DNA of 64,000 bases from Rhyacophila brunnea (GCA_022495005.1 JAGYXB010000157.1:248001-312000), one strand, 5' to 3'; shown: positions 24,027-33,478, numbered from the stretch's first letter. Translations and numbers: made by a program. Notes: generated by a model from the sequence alone, not told the origin.

Positions 24027-24232
24027 AATGTCTTGAAGATACAAAGACTCAAGTGGGCCGGTCACGTTGTTAGATGCGATAGATTCAGAGCTCTCCATAA
24101 AGTTTTTATGTAACCTCTGTCAGTAGGCACTCATTTTCTGAGTCACTTCCGGAAGATATGGGTAGATGACGTCAAGAGGGATACAGAGAGACTGAGTTTG
24201 ACAGACGAGAGAGAGAGTTTGGTATAGATATT
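24027..24232 (+). pseudogene. LINE reverse transcriptase C-terminal remnant interrupted by hAT
   Basis: The frame starting at GACAATG reads DNVLKIQRLKWAGHVVR, the strongly conserved 'RLKWAGHV-R' motif of Jockey/RTE-type polymerases. After a stop at 24101 a shifted frame gives RKIWVDDVKRD and DERESL, the matching downstream elements. Stops and shifts make it non-functional. Its upstream part was separated by the hAT insertion. Confidence 0.62.
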
Positions 24233-24350
24233 CCTGGAGGATGATTGTAAAGTCGCTCGTGGACCTGAATGCTCTGAGTAATGGTTATAAGTGAGTAATT
24301 ATTAGATAAGTACTTAATATGTGTGCAAAGTATCTATATAGGGTGACGCA

Positions 24351-24950
24351 CCCAATTGTTGGCACTCCACCAATTATCAGCACCCTTCAAGTTAACGTAA
24401 AAATATAAGATATGTAAGCATAGTTAAGTTTGCCAAGTATAAAAAATGTGTTTAGCAATTAATATTGTTTACGACAAGCAACATTCATCACACCAGGATT
24501 AACAAAATAGCGAGAAAATAGTGCGTCAAAAGTGCTCCGTTGTGTTTTGTGATTTTTTCCGCCATTTTCTTTTTGCCACGGTAAGAAAATGTTTCAATAG
24601 CCTTGCTATTTTGTCTACATCTAAGTGTTTATCAATAAACTGACGATTTAAATGATTGCGGGATAGAGCCAGGCATTTGAATTTAAAATTTAATTTAAGG
24701 TTAATTGTTCGTTGTCTATGTTTAAAGGGTGCCAACATTTGGTATCGTGATTGAGTAGTTTTCCTATTATTGGCACATGTGCTAATAATTGGTTATTTTG
24801 ATAAAGTATTATTTTTAACAGATTTTAATTTCTATAGCCTATATCATTAAGGCTCTAAGTAATTCCATTGATAAAAATATGTTACACTCGTTTTTTTCCA
24901 AATGTAAGCCCCATGCTAACAATTGGTTTTGGCTTGTGCCAATAATAGGG
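24351..24950. repeat. Subterminal repeats of Tigger 1, left side
   Basis: Seven copies, in both orientations, of a motif close to GTGCCAATAATTGG: near 24351, 24367, 24728, 24762, 24779, 24913 and 24936. The first is part of the terminal inverted repeat. Such arrays in DNA transposons are often transposase-binding sites; that role is inferred here. The last two copies fall upstream of the likely start codon. Confidence 0.75.
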
Positions 24951-24980
24951 TTAAATTATAGCTTGTGTCTTTATTTTCAG
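24904..24980 (+). other. Possible 5' UTR intron of Tigger 1
   Basis: A donor-like AAAT|GTAAGC at 24903/24904 and an acceptor-like TTTATTTTCAG ending at 24980 would remove 77 bp containing two subterminal repeats and lead directly into the leader of the ATG at 24996. This is inferred from consensus sequences only. Confidence 0.4.
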
Positions 24981-24995
24981 ACTGAAGTATTCAAA

Positions 24996-26996
24996 ATGGA
25001 TCCAGTTAATGTGAAAAAGAGGAAAGAGAAGAAGAAGACTCTCGACAACACAATAATAAAAAGAAAAATATACAACCATGATAACTTGGTAAAAGCACTT
25101 GAGGCTGTAAAGTGCGGTATGAGTAAAAAACTGGCCGCAAAAACCTTTCATGTACCGAGAGGAACTATTCAGTTCAGGTTACGGAAAGTAGATCATCAAG
25201 ACCTTCCAGGACCAAGAACAGTATTAACCAAAAACGAGGAAGAGACTTTGGTGAAATGGATTAAAGACTGTTGCCGCAAAGGATTCCCTAGAAGAAAACT
25301 AGATGTTCAATTGAGTGTTGCATATTTCATAAAGAAAGCAAATAGAAAGAATCCATTCAAAGATGGAATACCTGGTAATAAATGGTACCAACTCTTTTTG
25401 TATCGTCATCCCGGATTAAGTATACGTGCACCTGAGGCAGTCACAGCATCAAGTTCGGCAGTGTCAGAGCAAGATATAAGAAACTGGTTCATTGGAATTG
25501 AAACCTACTTAAAAGACAACAGTTACTTTACCATTCTCTCGGATCCAAGTCGCGTGTTCAACGGTGACGAGTCAAACTTTCAGCTATGCCCAAAAAGTGG
25601 AAAGGTTATTGCAATGAGAGGTGAGAAGGATGTTTATGAAGTAGACCATGCATCTGCCAAATCTGCTCTAACAGTTCTATTCACGTTTTCTGCCAATGGA
25701 GATACCACGCCTCCAATGATCATATTTCCGAATAAAAGGTTGCCTAAGGATATAATATTAAATGTGCCAGGAGACTGGGGTATTGGTTTGAGCGATTCGG
25801 GATGGATGAAGGCAGAGGTATTTTATGATTATATAAAAACCTTTTTACACCCTTATCTATTGAAAACAAAAAGACAACTCCCCGTTTTACTTTTTGTTGA
25901 CGGACACAAAACGCACCTCTCTCTGGAAGTGAGTGAACTGTGTAAAAGCTTGGACATAGTTCTGGTAGCTTTATATCCAAACGCAACAATATTGTTGCAG
26001 CCAGCCGATTTTTCAGCATTCAGGCCACTTAAGCAAGCTTGGAAAGAAAGTGTATTAAAGTGGAGGCGTGAAAACCTCTTAGCTGCACTCACAAAAACAG
26101 ATTTTGTTTCTGTGCTCAAGGAAGCTGTCGTAAACGGCATTAAGCCTTCTACTGTTATAAATGGTTTTAGAACCACCGGTTTATGTCCATGGAATTGTGA
26201 TGCAATCAATTTTAACAAATGCCTAGCACGTCAGAAAACTGTTGAAAATTCAAATACCGAAGAGAAGAACAATGACAATTTCAAAGAAAACTCTCTATCA
26301 AAAGATACGTTTTATAACATAGTGGGAGAGAAAAAATTGAATGCCTTACAAACTCTTACCGAAGACTTTCTAATAGACAGTGACAAAATCCTGAAAAAGC
26401 TTTTGAACTATTTCCAACATGATGAAAAGCACCAAGAATCAGAAATATTACATGAGGACAACCTTACAGAAGAAATCACTATAGAAGAGATGCCAATTTT
26501 ATTTATGGATATCCTTGATAACTCACAGTTTGATTTAGTTATTGTGCAGAAATCTATTGAAGAAATGGGAAAAAACAAATTTGAAAGAAAAGAACACAAA
26601 ACTTTGCTTGAAAGTGACTTAGTTACTTTAGATAAAAACGAAATGGAGATTCCAGAAAGTGGTTTAATAGCAACGTGCAAAGAACATGTAGTTAAAGAAT
26701 GCGAGATTATGGATATTATTAGTCAAAAGAAAGAATATTTAACCCCTGTAAAATTAAGTGACGTTTTAGTAAAACTGAAAACACCTCAAAGAAAAGGCGT
26801 TAAACAAAGTGAAAGAGTTTCCTTTGTCTTAACTTCAGACGAATGGCAAAGCAAGGAAACCCAGAAACGGAGAGAAAAAAGTCTTAAAGAAGAACAAGTC
26901 AAGAAAAGAAAAGAGGAGAGAATCCAAAAACAAAAGGAAGTGAAAACTAAACAAGGAGAAAAGAAAAACCTTACAAAAAAACAGCAGCAACGTTAA
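24996..26996 (+). CDS. pogo/Tigger-type transposase (666 aa)
   Basis: DDE transposase that would act in the nucleus to excise and insert the element. Start: ATG at 24996 has a good Kozak context (TTCAAAATGG). The 39 codons upstream, from ATG 24879, overlap the subterminal repeats and a likely intron, so they are probably not coding. Domains: lysine-rich N-terminus; pipsqueak-type helix-turn-helix at about residues 20-64 (MSKKLAAKTFHVPRGTIQFR); CENP-B/Tc5-like second helix-turn-helix at about 72-150 (GPRTVLTKNEEE, WYQLFLYRHPGLSIR); DDE core with acidic residues D191 (FNGDES), D302 (LFVDGHKTH) and D338 (LQPADFSAFRPLKQAW), spacing DD35D as in Tigger families. A long charged, lysine/glutamate-rich tail follows. 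No internal stops. Expression and activity are unknown. Confidence 0.92.
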   Translation: MDPVNVKKRKEKKKTLDNTIIKRKIYNHDNLVKALEAVKCGMSKKLAAKTFHVPRGTIQFRLRKVDHQDLPGPRTVLTKNEEETLVKWIKDCCRKGFPRRKLDVQLSVAYFIKKANRKNPFKDGIPGNKWYQLFLYRHPGLSIRAPEAVTASSSAVSEQDIRNWFIGIETYLKDNSYFTILSDPSRVFNGDESNFQLCPKSGKVIAMRGEKDVYEVDHASAKSALTVLFTFSANGDTTPPMIIFPNKRLPKDIILNVPGDWGIGLSDSGWMKAEVFYDYIKTFLHPYLLKTKRQLPVLLFVDGHKTHLSLEVSELCKSLDIVLVALYPNATILLQPADFSAFRPLKQAWKESVLKWRRENLLAALTKTDFVSVLKEAVVNGIKPSTVINGFRTTGLCPWNCDAINFNKCLARQKTVENSNTEEKNNDNFKENSLSKDTFYNIVGEKKLNALQTLTEDFLIDSDKILKKLLNYFQHDEKHQESEILHEDNLTEEITIEEMPILFMDILDNSQFDLVIVQKSIEEMGKNKFERKEHKTLLESDLVTLDKNEMEIPESGLIATCKEHVVKECEIMDIISQKKEYLTPVKLSDVLVKLKTPQRKGVKQSERVSFVLTSDEWQSKETQKRREKSLKEEQVKKRKEERIQKQKEVKTKQGEKKNLTKKQQQR

Positions 26997-27015
26997 TAAA
27001 TAAACAGAGTAAGAA

Positions 27016-27306
27016 GTGCAGTTCGGACCTGTGCAAAATACAACTAAAAGAGAATGTCAAGTGGAAAGAGAACCTAATGTAAAAAAAGAGAATATGATAC
27101 CCGAAACGAAAAGAATCAAAGTACTGGCCGATATAATATTGAACAAGCCTCTGGTGCCAATAGTTAACCAACAAGTCTCGAATCCCATAGTTGATGAAGA
27201 CAAGAAAAATGATGGGATTAGAGATCTTTTTGATAAAATTTTAAGCAGTCGTAAGAAATCATACACGGTGGAAGAACTTGAAGCCATTTTAAATGATGAT
27301 GATTAA
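27016..27306 (+). CDS. Downstream frame of Tigger 1, possible shifted C-terminus
   Basis: 96 codons open in the +1 frame relative to the transposase, starting 20 bp after its stop; the first ATG inside the frame is later (27094). The translation is lysine/glutamate-rich like the transposase tail and ends in a plausible, ordered acidic C-terminus (LFDKILSSRKKSYTVEELEA). Either the original transposase extended to here and was broken by small indels around 26995-27090, or it is a short second product. A poly(A) signal AATAAA follows at 27458-27463. No known domain recognised. Confidence 0.45.
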   Translation: MQFGPVQNTTKRECQVEREPNVKKENMIPETKRIKVLADIILNKPLVPIVNQQVSNPIVDEDKKNDGIRDLFDKILSSRKKSYTVEELEAILNDDD

Positions 27307-27457
27307 ATATTTAAACGGTTAACATCATAAGAACTTACGTAATTTATTTTAGACACCTAAATATTTTTTGAGAATTTTTGATCTCAATTAGTTCCTGAAT
27401 TTATTTAAATATAATCATTATTTCTTTTGAGGTTTCTTAAAAATAATGTTACCTAAT

Positions 27458-27463
27458 AATAAA
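27458..27463 (+). promoter_or_regulatory. Polyadenylation signal of Tigger 1
   Basis: AATAAA lies ~150 bp after the last open frame and before the right subterminal repeats. Confidence 0.5.
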
Positions 27464-27532
27464 TGTATGAATACTAGTGTAAAACGTGTTTAATTTGCAT
27501 GATTAATACACTTTTTTGGATCTCTATTAACT

Positions 27533-27780
27533 GTGCCAATAATTGGAAAAGGTTGTGTCAATAATAGGAAAAAGTATGCCAATAATTGGAGTAAGGACCA
27601 AACTCAGGAAATATCACAATTGTGTGCATATGCACAATACAAAAGTGTTATTGGAAGTATTCAAATAAAAGTTAAGTAAACATATTATTTAAATCAGAAA
27701 CATAAGAACTTAGAAAGATAATTGATAGAATACTGTGCGAACTTGAACTGCTCAGTTCCCTTAAAGTGCCAATAATTGGG
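27533..27780. repeat. Subterminal repeats of Tigger 1, right side
   Basis: Four direct copies of GTGCCAATAATTGG or one-to-two mismatch variants at 27533, 27555, 27576 and, in the terminal repeat, 27766. Orientation and sequence mirror those at the left end. Confidence 0.78.
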
Positions 27781-27794
27781 TGCTTCACCCTATT

Positions 27795-28441
27795 ATGTAA
27801 TAAATATTGTTTTATGAAAACTGTGCTCTGAGTTTCTACTTGTCACCCAACCAACGTGCCTTTTTGATAACTACAGTGTATATATCAGATTCTCTAAGAA
27901 TGTTCAAAAATGTGTATGAAAGGTAAGAAATTCTCAACCCTTTCACATAGTTTTGTCTGTAAGTATTGCTTGTTTTTTTTTAATAATATATATTATATTT
28001 ATTAGACTGTAAGTCATTTTTTTTAATAGTTAATTGAGCTCTTCCTCTGTTCTATGGACACTTTTTGTTAAAAGAGTCACAGTAAAATCAGTCAAAGCTC
28101 ATTTCAGTGGGTGGCGACGTTAGCTTTGGGGATCTGCTCATGATACATTTCCAGGTCAAAAAAACTGCTAATGCTTCACAGTCAAACGTAAAGCCTTGTT
28201 ACACCATCAATTAGGACCAAATTCGGTAAGGGGCGGATTTTGTTGTTGCATATTTTGCTCGTTACTCATTTAATAATATTACCAGTAGAAAAACTTAAAA
28301 TTATAAAACATGTTTTATTATTTCACTAACATGACATTACCTAAACAGTTATTCATACGTAAACAAAATCCATTTATGTTAGCCAGTTTATAACTATATA
28401 ATTTCAAGCCCACTGTTCGCCTAACTCAAATGAAAATCACC
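27795..28441. other. Unassigned sequence
   Basis: AT-rich with some mixed-composition patches (28085-28200). No supported frame, element ends or repeat family. Confidence 0.4.
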
Positions 28442-28673
28442 TTAGCGAAAAGCATAAACGTTTCGGAATTTCATTAAGACGCCAGCATATTGCTTAGGTA
28501 AGTATTCCAACATAGCCTCTGTAACTCTTCGCATGTCAACTACTGTTTCACGCCGCAAGTCTACGTCATTCTCTCTACTCAGCAAAACAGAATCCCATTC
28601 ACGATATTTCCTCTTTTGTTGAAAGCAAGCTCTATAACGGGGCCTCTCAAAGTAACAAGACTCACGTTGATGT
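28442..28673 (-). CDS. Putative terminal exon, unidentified protein
   Basis: The minus strand is open for 77 codons, from just after an in-frame stop to TAA at 28444-28442. The frame boundary coincides with an acceptor-like AG (28675-28674), with a branch-point-like TACTAAAT ~20 bp further upstream, so the open region looks like a last exon rather than an ATG-initiated gene. The translation is rich in charged and aromatic residues (YFERPRYRACFQQKRKYREW, RRVTEAMLEYLPKQYAGVL). Composition is more balanced than the surroundings. It has no second copy here. Function not recognised; a transposon-derived exon cannot be excluded. Confidence 0.33.
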
Positions 28674-28915
28674 CTGGTTTAATATGATTTAGTATGTTTC
28701 TATATAAACAGAATACATAATATTAAAAACCACCCCAATATAAATCTGCACTTAACATATGACAAATAATTTGTATTTATAATTATTAAATATTATTTTT
28801 TCTTGCTTAATTAGTAACCCCTATATTCGATTTTGCCTCTAATCGTAGCATATTATGAGTATTCACGGAGTGAAGGTTAATGAAAATATATTTTTCCACA
28901 ATACCTGTATTATCA
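28674..28915. other. AT-rich spacer
   Basis: No feature apart from the acceptor-like site of the putative minus-strand exon at its left edge. Confidence 0.4.
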
Positions 28916-29190
28916 GGCGGCTCTCGTGGTGCAGTGCGTAAGGCGCTAGACTTCTACCCGAGAGTTCCAGGGTTCGATTCCCGGTCAGGACACATAATAT
29001 TTATGTGTTTTTCTCAAAGCCTGGGTGTTTGTGATTATTCAAAATTACTAACAACCACCTTGTACGAAAAAAAAATGACATGGTTATTATTAATTCTAAA
29101 AAAAAAAATACCTGTAATACCGTAAATATTTTTTATTCAACGAATAATTCACAAGATTTGAGAATATAACATTCTTTACTGAACATTTAT
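28916..29190 (+). repeat. tRNA-derived SINE (family B)
   Basis: Head with an A-box-like CGTGGTGCAGTGCGTAAGGC and a perfect B-box GGTTCGATTCCCGG (28974-28987), followed by TTATGTGTTTTTCTCAAAGC. The 37.85 kb SINE-C shares the post-head segment (TTTATGTGATTTTCTCAAAG). The rest is A-rich and ends near the common ATTCAACGAATAATTCAC motif at 29138. The flanks do not pair into an acceptor stem, so it is not a functional tRNA. The 81-codon frame across it is not coding. Confidence 0.62.
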
Positions 29191-29194
29191 AATT

Positions 29195-30146
29195 TGAAAA
29201 TACCTCAAATCAACGTTCCCTTTAATTTTTCTTTTGTGTTTTCGGATCATCAACCCGTCACCAATTTTTTTCATTAAAACTTTTATTTTAGGATATTTAT
29301 TAATTTCAGCCTTCCGTCTTTCAAGAAATGAGTGGAAGAAATTGTGCATAATATGCTAGTCTTGTGCATTCAACCAAAACTAAAATATGGCAATTTGGAA
29401 AACTTTCTTTTACAATATTTTCGTGTGAGGACTGTATGGGGGATGACAAAATGTGTGCGGAGACATTTTAGTAGGTGTGCGTGTGCACACCTTACAGAGA
29501 ACATTGCCTCAGATATATCGTTGAAAAAAATATGAAACCACATTCATAGGATTCACACCAATTAATGTTAAATCAAAATAAGTAGGTACCTTAAATCAAA
29601 CCACAAAAGCCAATTGACAATATAAAGTAATTTAGCTAGTGCAAGTCTGTCGTCATTAGGTAGGATGCAAGTGGCTCAATGGTAAAGTAAATTAGCGTAA
29701 ATCTAATGGATACGGATCCAATTGCCGTCCGGTATCGTGTTTTTTTTCTAATAGTGTGTAGCTTTATAATTATGAAATCATATTAATTAATCTTAGAGTA
29801 TTAGTAAAACTACTATTATATTATGTACAATGCGGATGACACGCTCACCTTGATGTCGCTTATTATGGAATAATATGAGAGCTTTATATGTTGAGAAGCT
29901 CAAAGCTTGCGCTGTTCTTTATGAGACACAGCCTTGCCTTACCTTTGAAGCGGCATGATTCGCGAAGCTTTAATTAAACATTTACTCGAAGCGTATAAGT
30001 ATGCAATATATCTATAAATCTCTTTGATATATCATCAAGCAAGCACAAATTACTTCATCCCTTGCGATAAAATCTTATATGGAGCTTAAGTGATCATTAT
30101 AATAGTCATTTTGTTGCTAGTGCGATTGTGAAATTATAATTTACCA
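29195..30146. other. AT-rich stretch with a tRNA-like fragment
   Basis: 29665-29740 resembles a SINE head (A-box-like AGTGGCTCAATGGTAAAGT, degenerate B-box region) but without a cloverleaf. Nothing else is supported. Confidence 0.4.
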
Positions 30147-30152
30147 TTAAAC

Positions 30153-30172
30153 CATCATCATCATCATCATCA
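30153..30172. repeat. (ATC)n microsatellite
   Basis: Six to seven CAT/ATC units. Triplet tracts of this type often mark LINE 3' ends, but no adjacent LINE coding was recognised. Confidence 0.7.
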
Positions 30173-30334
30173 CATGGGGTTGAAAAAAGATCTCTCTCAG
30201 CTTTTTTCTATTTTTATTGGTTCCTACATCTTCACTGTTACATAAATAGACAAAAAATCGTCGGTTAAACATTCCAGCAAGTTTTGGGGGCCTGTGATCA
30301 TGAAAAATAATTAATGGATATACATAATTATTAT

Positions 30335-30725
30335 GAATAAAAAAGTTAGTCACCCCGCAGGAATCGAGCGTGCATCTCTCGGGTATCGCACCCACGCACA
30401 TATACTACTATGCTAAGGCCCCGTCCAGGGTGGATGCGTTCGGCGGAGCGTTGGGCGGCAACTAAAACGTATAACCGTTTAAACGTATAACCAAAAAAAG
30501 ACATTGTCTACGAATATTTTCACACACGGTTACACATTTGAGTTGCGCATGCCGCTCAATACTTCACCGAACGCGTCCAATTAATTGCGACAAATTTTAA
30601 CTAATGGCTTTTAATAATCACTGAAGCGTTTTCTAAATTGAGCTACAAGCGACACCCGAGATATGCAGGTGCGATTACTGCGGGGTGTCTTACTTTTTTC
30701 AAAAATATGTTTTCAAAAGTATGTA
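30335..30725. repeat. SINE family A, rearranged copy with nested MITE
   Basis: 30345-30420 is the minus-strand SINE-A tRNA-like head (CACCCCGCAGGAATCGAGCG). The body resumes at 30582 (TAATTGCGACAAATTTTAAC, AAATTGAGCTAC), as in the copies at 0.4 and 5.3 kb. From 30648 a second head fragment runs in the opposite orientation (GATTACTGCGGGGTGTCTTA). The segment 30426-30581 is a later insertion. Confidence 0.6.
30426..30581. mobile_element. Short MITE inside SINE-A
   Basis: ~155 bp, GC-richer than the SINE, with imperfect inverted ends: left GGATGCGTTCGGCGGAGCG, right the complement of GGACGCGTTCGGTGAAGT. The uninterrupted SINE-A copies lack it. Exact ends and duplication are unclear (the left boundary may include the CCCCGTCC just upstream). 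Confidence 0.55.
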
Positions 30726-30729
30726 ATAT

Positions 30730-31617
30730 GTTCAATAATTATTAGAATGTTACATTCTTAAATCTTGTGAATTATTTGTTGAATAAAAAAAATAGTTAAG
30801 TTTACTACTTGTGCAGAAAAGTTGTTCGTCACTTTCCATCGATATTACCATTACTGTAGTTGTTTGGTGTTACTACTACTACTACTAAGCTTTATTTTAT
30901 ATGGATACATATTTGATTAATGATGTGCACTGCACTGTTTTAATGGTTGTTTATTTTTTTATATTCTGTTTTCATATCTGTTTTTATATTAGATGACAAT
31001 ATAGCTTTATAATTTTGTAGTTTTCTGTCAGTAGGTACATTGCGACAAACACGGTATGCGAAGAACAAAATATTTAATTGAGAGAGTATTTATGAACTAC
31101 TTGATTAAAAGATTTCATATCGACTAATCATTGTATCAAATACAATGTTGTATGATACGTTCGAGTGACGAGTAATTAATAATTGTCTGAGATCGTTAGT
31201 TCTATTTTATTTTGATAGATGTTACTATATCAGAGTATACCTGGGAAGCATGAGAAAACTAGCAATATCCGAAGCCGTATTTGAATAAAATAAATATTAT
31301 TATTATCCTAATTTAAAATACAAATTACTTCTACGAGATTATATAGTTATTAAGGTATAATTGCAAAATTAGTACTTGGAACGTTGGTTTAATTTTAAGA
31401 GTCGTTACCACTACCATAGTGAAATATATCTGTTCAAATTCTAGTTAGGTAGTTCAAGAATGAATTCTGAGGTTATGTACACCTACTATAAAAAATCGGT
31501 GTGTGTACTTATGTACGCGCGTTAGAAGTTATATTCTTTGGCGTAACAAATCAAAAACAAAACTTGTGATAACCTAGATTCTTCGACTAGCTCTTAATTA
31601 TCTTGTTAAATTAAACA
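30730..31617. other. AT-rich stretch, nothing recognised
   Basis: Contains the common AAATCTTGTGAATTATTTG motif near 30760 and a (TAC)6-type tract near 30870. No gene supported. Confidence 0.4.
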
Positions 31618-31920
31618 TTCAAGAAAAAGGGCCGCTTATTGGAGCGCCGTTGGTTTATTTTTATACACTTTAACTTATATTACTAAATTATATAATTATT
31701 TCTCGTTATTTTTATTTTTAAAGTAACAACTGTCACTCTGACGTTGAATAGTTTGCTTATGTAAGGAAATGCAAATGGCCGACAATAATAAATACGTTGC
31801 CTAGGCAACGGAAGAATTCTACTATCAAACTTGCGTTTGTATACAGCTAACTTCAAACTGTCGCGCACTTTCGAAACGGTGTGCGCGCACAGCTCTCAAT
31901 TTCACTCTCTACCAAACGCC
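31618..31920. promoter_or_regulatory. Promoter-like patch with X-box
   Basis: A non-repetitive patch with CpG-containing segments (GGGCCGCTTATTGGAGCGCC, GTCGCGCACTTTCGAAACGG, TGTGCGCGCAC) around a perfect RFX-type palindrome at 31795-31810. An ATTGG (inverted CCAAT) lies at 31637. No downstream coding exon was recognised on either strand, so promoter function is inferred only from motif content. Confidence 0.35.
31795..31810. promoter_or_regulatory. RFX X-box, perfect palindrome
   Basis: CGTTGCCTAGGCAACG is a perfect 16-bp palindrome that matches the full-length X-box (two GTTGCC half sites). RFX-family factors bind such sites upstream of ciliary genes in animals. Binding here is inferred. 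Confidence 0.6.
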
Positions 31921-32082
31921 CCAAAAGAAATATAACTTCAAAAATTATTGTTTAAAAAATCTATTATTAATTTAATTTTTCATATGGATATTTAGTATGT
32001 TATATTTTGCAAAAAACCTGTCGTCGACTATTGAGTTAGTTTAGTATGCGAAGGGGTATAAACAAATCCTGTCAAGCCTTAA

Positions 32083-33474
32083 GGGGGGACATGCTCGTCG
32101 AAGGTCAAAATTGAGTTTTTATTGTATTTTCAAACCATGATTCTGGACACTCCTTAAACGTTGTAGATAATCTATTTATATAATTTTGAAGCCTTATTAT
32201 CCTTTATAGTTATTTTAAACATTTGATGACTGCATAAAGTATTTTGTTACATAAAATAGTATTCTTTTAAACCTCTCGCTCTAATGTTTTAGAATATCGT
32301 CATATTTCAGTACATAACTGTGCAGTGGTGTTAAGATTTTTTACATTTATTAATTTTTAAACGCATTTATAAAACCATTAGTATAATTTATTACGAGATA
32401 ATTTTTTTAAAATGTTCACGATAAAAAATTATATTGATAATCTCTGTGATCCCAAATTTGACAAGAATTAGGCATTATATTATTCAAAAAATCGGCAAGA
32501 TTAACACATTTGAAGATGATTCTAAAGATACTTATTATAAGCTATGTCTTTGACCATTCAATTATGATAAACATCTTATGAATAATGATTGCTTTATAAT
32601 AATTATTGACCTAAGAATAAGGTAGTGTTTTTTTTAAATACGCCATTTCTTTTGTCATTCCCCAGTGATTAAGCTACAACATACGGCCGTAGCCATAAAT
32701 TGACAAACACTAATTAAAGTAGGGAGTAAAATGATATTGACGCGCGTGTTTGAACATGTACCGTTTAAAAAATAAAAAAATAAATTCGGTTAGGTACATG
32801 TTCAAACACGCGCGTTAACATAATTTTACTCCCTACTTTAATTATAGTTTGTCAATTTATGGCTACGGCCGTATGTTGTAGCTTAACCACTGGGGAATGC
32901 CAAAAGAAATAGCGTATTTAAAAAAAACACTACCTTATTCTTAGGTCAATAATTATTATAAAGCAATCATTATTCATAAAATGTTTATCACACTTGAATG
33001 GTCAAAGACATAGCTTATAATAAGTATTTTTAGAATCATCTTCAAATGTGTTAATCTTGCCGATTTTTTGAATAATAAAATGCCTAATTCTTGTCAAATT
33101 TGGGATCACAGAGATTATCAATATAATTTTTTATCGTGAATATTTTACAAAAATTCTCATAATCAATTAAGTATACTAATGGTTTTATAAATGCGTTTAA
33201 AAATTAATAAATGTAAAAAATCTTAACACCACTGCACAGTTATGTACCGAAATATGACTATATTCTAAAACATTAGAGCGAGAGGTTTAAAAGAATACTA
33301 TTTTATGTAACAAAAATACTTATGCAGTCATCAAATGTTTAAAATAACTATAAAGGATAATAAGGCTTCAAAATAATATAAATAGATTATCTACAACGTT
33401 TAAGGAGTGTGCAGGATCATGGTTTGAAAATACAATAAAAACTCAATTTTGACCTTCGACGAGCATGTCCCCCC
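32083..33474. mobile_element. Foldback element, 1.39 kb palindrome
   Basis: Two ~690 bp arms are near-perfect reverse complements: 32083 onward (GGGGGGACATGCTCGTCG) and up to 33474. A short AT-rich spacer (about 32764-32795) separates them. TTAA lies at both borders (32079-32082, 33475-33478), consistent with a 4-bp TTAA target duplication as in piggyBac or Kolobok elements. No frame codes for a recognisable protein. A deleted relative is at 43084-43914. Confidence 0.88.
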
Positions 33475-33478
33475 TTAA

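Larger units (their letters stand above)
24341..27790 (+). mobile_element. pogo/Tigger DNA transposon 1, near complete
   Basis: 3450 bp. The terminal inverted repeats begin GGGTGACGCACCCAATTGTT on the left and, inverted, GGGTGAAGCACCCAATTATT on the right, each running on to GGCAC. TA target duplications flank it (24339-24340 and 27791-27792). It encodes a 666-residue pogo/Tigger transposase on the plus strand, plus a further frame downstream. Multiple copies of a 14-bp motif lie near both ends. It is inserted ~110 bp downstream of a LINE remnant. Confidence 0.93.

Noticed and set aside
23730..24098. 122-codon minus-strand frame
   Set aside because: Spans the hAT border into the LINE remnant; no transposase features.
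24879..24995. Upstream ATG adding 39 residues to the Tigger 1 transposase
   Set aside because: The extension translates two copies of the subterminal repeat and a probable intron; the ATG at 24996 has a better context and matches the usual basic N-terminus.
25744..26218. Minus-strand frames of 91 and 121 codons
   Set aside because: Antisense shadows of the transposase coding sequence.
28916..28990. Functional tRNA gene
   Set aside because: A and B boxes are good but no acceptor-stem pairing or anticodon arm can be drawn, and an A-rich body follows, as in SINEs.
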